NCBI GenBank assembly: GCA_004794785.1
Contig: SJOL01006408.1
Location: forward strand, 1 to 64,000
From: Opisthorchis felineus
Taxonomy: Eukaryota > Platyhelminthes > Trematoda > Opisthorchiida > Opisthorchiidae
DNA: 64,000 bases
Direction: 5' to 3'
The translations under genes and the position numbers were made by a program. Of the stretch, positions 10,513-19,400 are shown in pieces (position 1 is the stretch's first letter; each line of letters starts with the position of its first letter). A model generated the notes under the pieces. The model saw only the letters and a list, made by a program, of their open reading frames with translations, was not told the origin of the DNA and searched no databases.

Positions 10513-10918
10513 CCTGGGTTTCCGTTCGCCAATTGTAGTGATGGTATTTTCGTCAGCTTAGTTCTTGGCCTGAGCCTCCCAAGGTAGCGTTCACGTCAAA
10601 ACAACCAACAAAGGTGCACAAGGTATATTAACGCCCAAAACCAGGTGAAGAACGCTTGTACAGTGCTTCATCTATATAGTGTACGCGGCGACAACTTTCT
10701 GGGCATTCTGACGCTTTCTGGATGCGCCATTGGCAACCGGCATTCGGCCAATACTGGGTTATGATTGGCTGTTGGGTCCAGATTTTCGACTAATCAGATC
10801 TTGGTTTGATGCCAGACCGGCAAGCGTCCCGAACTTTTTGCCAATATTGCGCGGACGGGCTTGTCGGCCGTAGCAGCACCTGACTGCGTGCGGTAAAGCG
10901 GGATCCGTGTGGAATTCA
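10513..10918 (-). other. Possible leader or LTR of the gag element
   Basis: Lies directly 5' of the gag ATG on the minus strand, where a leader, primer-binding site and LTR would be expected. A TATA-like 'ctatatagtg' occurs near 10672. No second LTR copy was found in the window, so the assignment rests on position only. Confidence 0.25.
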
Positions 10919-11157
10919 GCCTAGCAATATGGCTGCCAACCGATGCCAGTGGCGTTCTTGTTGTCAGTTCTTATCTAGATTGTCTGAATGAGGAGTAGGC
11001 ACCTCGGAATGATAGTAGTAAGCTAGCACTAGGTCCCTTCCAGGTCCACCTTTATTCTTTTCTTCACAATGAGGCTTTCAAATAAATCATGGTTGTACGA
11101 CAGCGGAGCATCGGTGTTGAACACTGATGTCATGCCATACGTGATGATGATGATTAT
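10919..11157 (+). mobile_element. LINE 3' UTR with (GAT)n tail
   Basis: Plus-strand 3' end of the LINE family, strongly similar to 22040-22286: 'ccgatgccagtggcgttcttgttgtc'-type region, 'gtaggcacctcgg', 'aggtccacctttattctttt', ending in GATGATGATGAT at 11142-11157. It is 5'-truncated and has no coding capacity. It abuts a degraded LINE that starts in mid-endonuclease. Confidence 0.75.
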
Positions 11158-11894
11158 GCCCCAACGGACCGTAGTTCTGACGCTGAGAGGGATATTTTCT
11201 ACCGAGAGCTATCTAGGCTGATTTGTCAAGCAAGAAGCACTGACATTATGATCCTTGTGGGCGGTATGAATGCCCAAGTCGGTCGCCTAAGCTCCTCGGA
11301 TTAACATTTGGGCGATCGATTCGGAGTCCATGCTCGTCGGACAGTCGTCGTGCAGTTGTGCGATGATCATCAACTGTTTCTGACTAGTACGAACTTTCAG
11401 CATAAACGTTCGGATCGTGTGACCTTGTAGCCCCCAACTGCAAATCAACCGTGGACCCATTTGGGTGATGTGGCTATCAGCCACCGCTGGAGGGCCACAA
11501 TTGAAGACTCCCAATCCTTCTGGGGCACACGCCATGGGGCGTGTATGCCTGACAGTCCGTTTCCCCTCAGGCCCTCGCAAGTCAGCAAGAAGCATGCCAA
11601 TCCACCATCTTCGAAGATCTACGATATCTCAACAGTATCGATCTAAGCTAGCTTAGCAACTCTATAGTAAAGCAATACTGTACTGGTAGTGAGGACGTGG
11701 ATGAAGCATAGAAAAAGTGGGACGAGCTATGCTAGCGGCGTTCAGTGCTATCTGTCCGACTTCTTCGATTAGACCACAAGACTACGACATATAGTCGAGT
11801 TCGCTAGTTCTACCAGATGCCAGGAAATTCGTACCAGCAGGGAACTAGTACGACGGCGTACTGAGATCCCTCAAACGTCAAATAGTTATTCTTA

Positions 11895-12068
11895 TAGTGG
11901 TTCAGCTGTAGCACCCTTTCGCTGCCTAACTGCCATGCCACCAGAAGGAAGCACGAGGGCTGGGATACTGCCAGGTTGCCCAAGCCTAGACAGGGGAGGT
12001 CGAGAAGCAGAGGTCGGTTTTGGACCACGGACCTTTCGGTCAGTAAATTCGCGCTCTAACCACTAAGT
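11895..12068 (-). mobile_element. tRNA-derived SINE, antisense, inside a LINE
   Basis: Reverse complement of the SINE seen at 13721 and 14107. It has the body 'cctaggcttgggcaacctggcagtatcccagccctcgtgcttcc'-type sequence, the end 'ggtgctacagctgaac', and a damaged head with 'ctctaaccact'. It splits LINE linker sequence that resumes at about 12080. Confidence 0.8.
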
Positions 12069-12373
12069 TTAAGGAAGGACCGAGAGCTCTGGTGGACTTC
12101 GAAGGCTCGGGAGATGGAGAAGGCTTTTTCTATCGGAAACAGCCGTGCCCTATATCAACCGATACGATCGAATTGCCCTAGGAAAGCAGTGGTCAGCGAA
12201 ACGATAAGTGAAAAATGTGGCTCATTGATTCAGTCGCAAAAACGTCGACTGGAAATATGGGCCGAACACTTCGAAGAACAGTTTATCAGGCCTCCTGCAA
12301 CACAGACTGTGGAGATAGTGCATACAGGCGACTGGAATATAAACCTTAATCACCCGTCGGAATAAGAAATAAA

Positions 12374-12440
12374 GTTATCATCATCACCAAAGACAGCAAC
12401 ATCAGTGTTGATACTGATGCTTCACTGCCTTACAAATAAA
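12374..12440 (-). mobile_element. Very short LINE 3'-end insertion
   Basis: Contains 'atcatcatca' followed by 'agcaacatcagtgttgatactgatgcttcactgcc', the terminal 60 bp of the LINE 3' UTR in antisense. It sits between the LINE linker and RT fingers, where the host LINE reads on either side. An extreme 5'-truncation event. Confidence 0.65.
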
Positions 12441-13072
12441 GTACGAAATATCCGTACTGAAACGTGAGAAGTTACCAGGACCGGATGGTCTGTACCCAGC
12501 GCTGTTCAAAGAAGGTGGAGAATCCCTGGTGACCCATCTAACAAAGCTTATCGGCGCGATGAGGAACGAAGAGAAAGTGCCTGCAAAATTGGGCCTGTCT
12601 ACACTTATCCATATCTCCAAAAAGGGTACGCGGACGCTGTGAGAAAACCGGCGGGGCATCAGCCTGGTAGCTGTGGCATCGAAGGTGCTCTCTGGTCTTA
12701 TCCTTCGAAGGTTGACTGAACACAGGGAGAGACGGATTCGTGAAAATCAAGCTGGGTTGCGTTCCTCTGACAGATTCTGGAACAGCGACACTGCTTCCAG
12801 CAACCAACAATGATTGTTTTCCTTGATTTGAAACCAGCCTTTGACTCTGTAGACCGCCAAGCTCTATGGCAGTGTCTGTGGAGCAAAGGTGTCCTCCGTA
12901 GATTCTTGACCCTCCTTAAGGCGCTGTACGCGGGCGTCCGAATGCCTACGGGGAGCTCTCGCGTGATTCCGCCACATCGAATTGGGTCAGGCAGGACTGT
13001 CCTTTTTACCTTTCCTCTTCAACTTTGTCATTGATACGATTATGGAAGACTCACTGTCAGCCTCTAATGCAT

Positions 13073-13130
13073 GTGAGGTTCGAACCCGACCTCTCCCTCT
13101 CGACTTCCCCTTCTTGTCTTGGGCATAGCT
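13073..13130 (+). mobile_element. SINE body fragment
   Basis: Matches the SINE around its box B and just after ('gaggttcgaacccgacctct', then 'ccctctcgacttcccc'). The head and the 3' end are missing. It abuts the end of recognisable LINE RT. Confidence 0.6.
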
Positions 13131-13720
13131 CCCTTATGTTCGAGGATGCACCCTGCTCACTGCTGATTAACTTCGGCAACCCCGCCGACGCAACACAGTC
13201 CTTCAGTCCCACAGACCACGATACGGATGGTTTCCAGGCCTAAGCGTTTCCAGACTTGCCTGTTCAGCTGCGTAACAACGACATTGAGACGAAACCGCCT
13301 CCCTCACAAGATAAGCAGGTTTTTTTGAACATGGTTCCACGATCGCCTACCCGGAACGGAAGCCTTCACTAGGTGACCAGCAACAGCATCAACACTCACT
13401 TACCGCCAGCCATCTTCGGGATGGAAGACGTTTACCTCCACCCAACTTAATATCTGCCCTTTCCAATTAACAAACCAACCAAAAACGTCCACCGTTACCC
13501 ACATCCAGCAACCGCCCAACGGAAGTAGCCTCCTCAGGGACTCTCACCCGACCAATCCAGATGCACACTTTCCTCACCATAGCCGCAAGCCAATGAACAG
13601 ATCCAGGAGACTATTCTGGCCCCAATCGGTATCTCCACAACCCAAATTCCATCTCCGACAGCCCTCAGTCCTCCATCAAGACCCATTCACCGCCCCTCAT
13701 GTCCGTGAGAATCTTGTGTC
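13131..13720. other. C/A-rich spacer
   Basis: Pyrimidine- and CCA-rich on the plus strand, without an assigned repeat family, a long frame or splice-supported exons. Confidence 0.35.
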
Positions 13721-13903
13721 CTGGATAGCTCAGTGGTTAAGGTGACAGCTTACGGACCGGAAGATCCTTGGTTCGAACCCGACCTCTGCATCTTGACTTC
13801 TCCTGTCTAGGCTTGGGCAACCTGGCAGTATCCCAACCCTCGTGCTTCCTTCGGGTGGCTTAGCAGCTAGGCACCGAAAAGGTGCTACAGCTGAACGATT
13901 TTT
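13721..13903 (+). mobile_element. tRNA-derived SINE, copy A
   Basis: Head resembles a tRNA 5' half: 'ggatagctcagtggttaag' holds the box A-like RNA polymerase III element. GGTTCGAACCC at 13770-13780 is a perfect box B. A tRNA-unrelated body follows ('aggcttgggcaacctggcagtatccc', 'gtgcttcctt') and the end is 'ctacagctgaacga'. The same layout is at 14107, 23524 and, reversed, 11895 and 31809. Confidence 0.85.
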
Positions 13904-14106
13904 TGCTGCCCGTCCCATTTTACTGTTCCTCATCTTTCCACAACCTCCACTGTCTCCATTCCCACCCAATACTATTCCACACCACCTCACCTTGTTTCTC
14001 ATAGGCCAGCTATTGTAATCTGCCTTCAGTTTCATGGGAGAAAGTGATCCGGTTGATACAGCGACTGTACCAGTCTTTCAGATGTATCTTTGCATCATAT
14101 GCATTA

Positions 14107-14290
14107 CCGAGATGGCTCAGTGGTTAGAGGGCGAATTTACTGACCGGAAGGTCTGTGGTTCGAACCCGACCTCTGCCTCTCGACTTCCCCTGCCTAGGCT
14201 TGGGCAACCTGGCAGTATCCCAGCCCTCGTGCTTCCTTCTGGTCGCATGGCAACTAGGCACCGAAAGGGTGTTACAGCTGAACGACCGTT
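14107..14290 (+). mobile_element. tRNA-derived SINE, copy B
   Basis: Box A-like 'gatggctcagtggttaga', box B GGTTCGAACCC near 14158-14168, the shared body, and the end 'gttacagctgaacgac'. It has the best-preserved body among the copies. It lies between copy A and the 5' UTR of the LINE at 14352. Confidence 0.85.
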
Positions 14291-14351
14291 ACGAAGAGAC
14301 TGGACCTTACCGTGGTATGGCGTTTTGCGCACCTCAGTGACCCAGTGAGCT

Positions 14352-15650
14352 ATACTGGGGGGTGTCCCGTGACACTCGCAGAGTCTCTCATACCAGGTTG
14401 GTCAATGGGTAGAGGTCTGACGAACACAGTCTCCTGGCCCTCCAGGTTGGGGGTTGGAACATGTGTGGCGACGTGTTCCGTAAAATTGGTAATGTACTTG
14501 CATTTCCAGCCCAACACCGCTGCCTTGCGGTTAGGCTTTTGAGCCAAAGGCTTTGGTTGAGGACCCTAATCGTCCTTCTGTCTAGGTGTGGGCGCCCTGA
14601 CAGTATCCCAGCCCTCGTACAACCATGACATTTACAGCTAACAATACTCTCATGCCACATCGGCCGTCGCGTGGTGCCATCAGCCGGGTCGCCTTACTTG
14701 CTGCATACAGCAGGGCGGGTAAGCGAAAACATGCTACTGCTGACGCCTCCCTTCTTACACTTTCACATTTTCCGTCTTCCACCCTCCCCCACCCAAATTT
14801 GAATACTTTCTCCGCAGGTCCCAGCTCTAGGACTGACCGTTTTGCTCGCCCTGCATCACACGCAGCTGCAGCTTCTGTACGCCCGAGTTCAGTCACAACC
14901 CTAAACACTTCGAAGTCTGTTTTCATACCCCGAAAGCCTGTCTACTTAGCCACCTTTAATGTTCGCACACTGAAGCAAGCAGGTCAACAGGTGGCTCTTG
15001 CTCGTACGCTGGATTCTCTCTGCATTGATGTATGTTGTCTGTCAGAAACAAGGATGCAGGACGCAAGTACTGTGATCGAACTGACTGCCCCCTCGCTCTC
15101 TTCCAGGTTCCGGCTGCGCACCTCTGATGATGCAGACGCCGCTACAGCTGGGTATGCTGGAGTGGGTGTTGTATTGAGCGACCGAGCGGAAGCGTCTCTG
15201 CTTGATTGGATACCCGTTAATAGTCGCCTCTGTGCGGTTCGTTTGGCAACATCTGTGAGAGAATTTAGAGGAAGTGAGGTCCATCGCACCCTGTTTATTG
15301 TGTCTGCTTACGCCCCAACTGACTGTAGCTCTGAATCTGCCAAGGACAGTTTCTATGACGCTCTAGGTGCCCTTCTGCAGCAGGCTAAAAGCTCAGATAT
15401 CGTTTTGGTTGCTGGTGACATGAACGCCCAGGTAGGTAGACTAATCGCTGCTGAGGCCCGGTTGGGTAGTTCTCTTGGATTGGACACGAGACGCACGGAC
15501 AACGGGGATCGCTTGCTTCAGATATGTGCCGATCATAGACTGTTCCTTTGCAGTACCAATTTCCGGAACAGCGGAAATCGCTTGACAACGTGGTGCCCAC
15601 CAACAAACCAGTCCCGAATTCAAATAGACCACATCGCCGTCATGGCCCGT
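14352..15650 (+). mobile_element. LINE 5' UTR and endonuclease, 3'-truncated
   Basis: Plus-strand element that keeps the 5' UTR (14352-14624), which is similar to 21454-21710: 'ataccaggttggtca', 'ctccaggttgggggttggaac', 'gaggaccctaatcgtcc'. The endonuclease ORF starts at 14625. LINE similarity ends just after 'QIDHIAV' near 15645, so linker, RT and 3' UTR are lost. Losing the 3' end is unusual for a LINE insertion and suggests a later deletion or recombination. Confidence 0.75.
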
Positions 15651-15752
15651 CTAGCGATAATCGTTAGTCTCGCTATGCTTGCAAATGCGACCCCTCATTT
15701 CATAATTTGGACATTTCAGGTGCCCAAAACGACTAAGGTGATGTTCTTGTGA
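14625..15752 (+). CDS. LINE endonuclease ORF, uninterrupted
   Basis: 375-residue open frame from ATG. Residues 1 to about 105 are a Ser/Pro/Thr-rich N-terminus. The endonuclease-exonuclease-phosphatase domain follows, with motifs in order: 'YLATFNVRTLKQAG' (Asn), 'CCLSETRMQD' (Glu), 'IVSAYAPTDCSS', 'VAGDMNAQVGR' (Asp, Asn) and 'QIDHIAV' (Asp-His). All the usual catalytic residues are present, so the domain could be intact. The last 30 or so residues are not LINE-like and come from flanking DNA. Without RT it cannot retrotranspose alone. Confidence 0.7.
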   Translation: MTFTANNTLMPHRPSRGAISRVALLAAYSRAGKRKHATADASLLTLSHFPSSTLPHPNLNTFSAGPSSRTDRFARPASHAAAASVRPSSVTTLNTSKSVFIPRKPVYLATFNVRTLKQAGQQVALARTLDSLCIDVCCLSETRMQDASTVIELTAPSLSSRFRLRTSDDADAATAGYAGVGVVLSDRAEASLLDWIPVNSRLCAVRLATSVREFRGSEVHRTLFIVSAYAPTDCSSESAKDSFYDALGALLQQAKSSDIVLVAGDMNAQVGRLIAAEARLGSSLGLDTRRTDNGDRLLQICADHRLFLCSTNFRNSGNRLTTWCPPTNQSRIQIDHIAVMARLAIIVSLAMLANATPHFIIWTFQVPKTTKVMFL

Positions 15753-16444
15753 TAATCTTGTAGTTCATGTGCAGGTTACACAATACAGTAGCTGTTTATA
15801 GGGCCGCACTTAGAAACATCCCCACAATGGCAGCATCGATGAACAACGTGCATTTTTGTCAGTGCGTCCACTGCTGCCACGTCGATGCCTATACACAACT
15901 CAACATCACTCCAACTAGAACGGGTAATCGAAAGACCGATTCATATAGGAGATACTAGCCGTGGAAGTTCATGGGCTACTCCGGAGATGTGGAACCTGGG
16001 CTCTTCTGGCGGAAGGTGATCAAAGGTTAACCTTTTACGGTCACCAACGTCTACGAAGCATCACCAGCCTTCGGGAGGAGCATGAGTCAGCCACGGCTAA
16101 ATTCGCCGCCACAGGTTTGTAGCGAGTGGCTAATTCAACCCGTGTAATTGTTGATGCCGCGCAGATTTTTTCGTGGTTACCTCCTGACTATCTTTTTATC
16201 TACTCCTTCCTGACCACTGCTCCCTAGATTCCAGCATCAAGTCCGCTAATTCTCTAAAGTTTAATGTTGGATATACAAATCGCCATATTAACCATATTAA
16301 CTATAATCTTTACTCTCCAGCGGATACCTTTTGCAGCATAACTTTGCTCACTGGTCCGTTTCTCATTCTTCCAACGCATTTACTCAAGACCGCTTTTTCG
16401 GATCAATACTTCACCCGACCTCCTTGAGGGCATCTGATTACTCA
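15753..16444 (+). promoter_or_regulatory. Upstream region of the NUSAP-like gene
   Basis: No transposon is recognised. A pyrimidine-rich stretch ends in AG at 16320 ('ctttactctccag'), followed by an open frame that reads without a stop into the proposed start codon at 16445. This could be the 3' splice site of a 5' UTR exon or a trans-splice acceptor. No TATA box or CpG-type promoter was identified with confidence. Confidence 0.35.
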
Positions 16445-19400
16445 ATGCTGTCTATCGAACAGATTGATCGACTTCCGTACAATGATCTCCGGAAGTTTGC
16501 AAAATTGTATAAAATAAAATCGAATCAAAAGGTAAAATCTTTCCTGCGTTGTTATGGATATATTATGTAAGGCTGTCAAACTACGCCTTGAGTTAAAGAA
16601 GGTGATCAGAACCTCTGAGTTGAATGAAGAGGTAATCTTTGCCTTTGATTTGTTCAGTATAGTTGTTATTGTTGTAGATGTGTGCCTCCCCGGTGGTGTG
16701 CGAAGAAGAAGGCGTTAACAAACTCATTAAACCAGCTAATGATCTTTGTAACCAAATAGCTGTTTCTAACCCTCGTTCGCCTTCCTCTGCACGTTTGAGT
16801 ACCACGACCCTATCCAGTGGTGGTGGCTTGATGCATAGCAGTGAAGTTCATTCCGCGAACACTACCAGCGTTTTCGTCGATCGGGAGGCGGATCACGTTT
16901 GTTCTTTGAACGAAACTTATGAGGTTTGTGTTGGCAGTTTTGTCCCCGTGTATATACCTGATTAGGTCGCTGAGCCACTCTTTGCAACACCCGAGTTTGA
17001 TGTGGGTACCCAGCTCCATGAGGAAACCGCAAGTAAGCGTGTATCACGTGCTGGATTGCTGTTTCACCTAACTGCTCTTTTCGAGTATAGTTGCAAAAAC
17101 GTCGCTTACCTGACCTAAATTGACATTTGTTCGTTTATACGCAGTCTTTTGCTTCCCGTATGACACTGATGTGTCAAAGCGCTTTTCCTTTGTCTCTGTC
17201 CCATGCCAGTTCGTGCTGCAAATTGACCATGCAACGATCATTTCTACAGCATGCCAGGGAAGTTACCAGAACAGCGTGATCCATTCATGTTGTTGCGTAT
17301 GATAGGACCGTTTTTCAAGCTCAAGGTGCTATTCCAAGCATTGCGGAAGCCGAATACTCCCAAACTGACCGGAGCTTCCCCCAATCGGCACAAACAACCA
17401 GCTCAACTTCTTAAGGTCGCATAAGCAGCAGTATTTTTCGAGAGTCATGTAATATGACTTTCACTTTCTTGTTCCCGTGTTTCGCACTCACGATTTCGAC
17501 GAAATATGGGTTCAGTGAGCTGTGCGGTGTGATCGCGTAGGTAAACCCTATGTAGTAGCATAAGACACGATGCAAAACTGTCGGATACGAAGGTACAAAT
17601 TGCCTAACGTTTCCAAAGGCCACGCGACCCTGGAATTCCATAGCACTTAACTCGACAAAACATTTGTCCGTGGAATACCCTGACACAAACACCCAGTTTA
17701 CGTTTTGGAGTGTACCACGTGTTTAAAGGAATTTCCTAGATGTTTGTACCTCAGCTCTCCTGTTCCCTTCAGTGTGCGCATCAGCTCGGCACATAAATGG
17801 TGTTACAACTGAACGATTGTTATTTATTATTACTACTGATGTCGCGTACCTTCAATGTGGGCATAGATCGAGTTAAATTACAGTTGGTCTGCACCCGTGT
17901 TTAAGTAAGTTTCTTAGTTTGACCATTACTGTTGTTTCGTTCCGTTTGCAACACACTTTAGTAGCTTTTGTGTGCATTTTTGGCGTGTAAGGCCTTATGT
18001 AAACCTTGGATGATTCGGAACAACTTCAAATTAAATCGGAATAGAATGGAGGTATAATTGGACAAAGGCAGATTTTCTAGTAAACACCAACGGCAACCCC
18101 CGTGATCAACGTTGCTTTTTGAGGACGAAAAATTAAATAAATCGCTTTACTCTTTTTGTCAGCGTCCCCCAACTCGCTTGTGGTTATGTCACAGATTCCC
18201 GAGGCGCCCAGTGCCACTGATAATAATGACCGTCAATTAAAGTCCAGTAATCCCAAGACCAGCTCCGCGATTTCTCGTGTCCGGCCTATTCCAAGTAAGT
18301 GGATACCATTGTGGGTGTGTCTATTTGCTCAGTGGTTGCACTTTACAATTGCTGGTCACATTACTTTCGTCCACAGCTGGCCGCCTTTGGTATTCAGTTG
18401 CCCTCGAATGTACAAAATTTCAAACGAACCTCCTATTTCCCCCTCTTCCAACTAGACTCTGTTAACATACTGCTTGAACTTGTTTCTGGAAGTTGAGTCG
18501 GAGGATCTGGCGTGCGCATCATCTGCACCCTGTAAGATAGCAGGGGAGTTATTAGCCATCAAACAGATGTGCCATTAAGGTGGTAAACCATGGTTAGCTC
18601 ATCGGCCGGGACTGGCTTTAGACGTTCGCCGTCGGCCACCACAGCACGGCTGAGCTCTGGATACCATCTGGTGTGGTCCGCTTACCAAAGTAGTGTACTG
18701 CGATGTGTTCCTCGTCTAAAACAACTACTCCGAGCCGTGTTTAAGATGCCAGGTCATGTGCTCCTCTAGGAGGCACGAGAGGTACGCACTATACCTCATA
18801 TATCCCACCGGAAAACGGCGTTATTTCTTATACGGAGCCTCTGCCAGCCTACCTATAACATAAGTGGGATCATTTATTCCGTAGGCTAGGGTCAGAAACT
18901 CGAGCGGGATCATATCCGATCTTGTTCACGCGCTGACAAATATGGGCCTTCGTCAGGCATTCTTATTTTTATTGATTATACAGGCAGTAAGTTATCTTAA
19001 ATGATCTGAACAGTGGCCCTTGTCATCATTTCCACCATGAGCAGGACCACCTTCATAGGTAAGGGGGATATTTACCCTCTCCTGCGGGACTGGTTTCTCC
19101 TTGGGGGATGGAACATTAAATCCTTACAAACAGGGATTGTTTTCGTGCATGGTTTCTCTTCAGGAGCTTGTCTCAGGTACTTCTGTAGAGCAGTCCTGGG
19201 GTATCAAGAGAGGGTAAACCGAACCTTGCACAGAAACGTGCTATGTCAAGCAGACAGCTGTCGAAGTTCGGCCCAGCATGATCATTTAAGAAAGCGGTGG
19301 CAGCCGAATAGATATTGAGGTGAACATTTAGTTAGAATAAGGATGTCGTGTGAAGTGGAGGAATGTCAAACAATTTGATCATTTGACGATGTCCGTCAAG

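Larger units (their letters stand above)
11158..13070 (+). mobile_element. Degenerate LINE (endonuclease, linker, RT), interrupted
   Basis: Plus-strand non-LTR element remnant. Order: late endonuclease ('VGGMNAQVGR', 'LTSTNFQ', about 11158-11640); linker ('ELWWTSKAREMEKAF', 'RRLEIWAEHFEEQF', about 12080-12320); RT fingers and palm ('LPGPDGLYPALFKEGGE', 'RGISLVAVASKVLSGLI', 'RENQAG', 'IVFLDLKPAFDSVDRQALW', about 12440-12920). It ends near 'FNFVIDTIMEDSLSASNAC'. It is cut by an antisense SINE at 11895-12068, by a small LINE 3' scrap at 12374-12440 and by a SINE scrap at 13073. Stops and frameshifts are frequent. Confidence 0.75.

Noticed and set aside
14117..14348. Frames on both strands over the SINE ('FTDRK', 'NPTSASRLPL')
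   Set aside because: Such peptides are common false predictions in fluke genomes. They are translations of the SINE.
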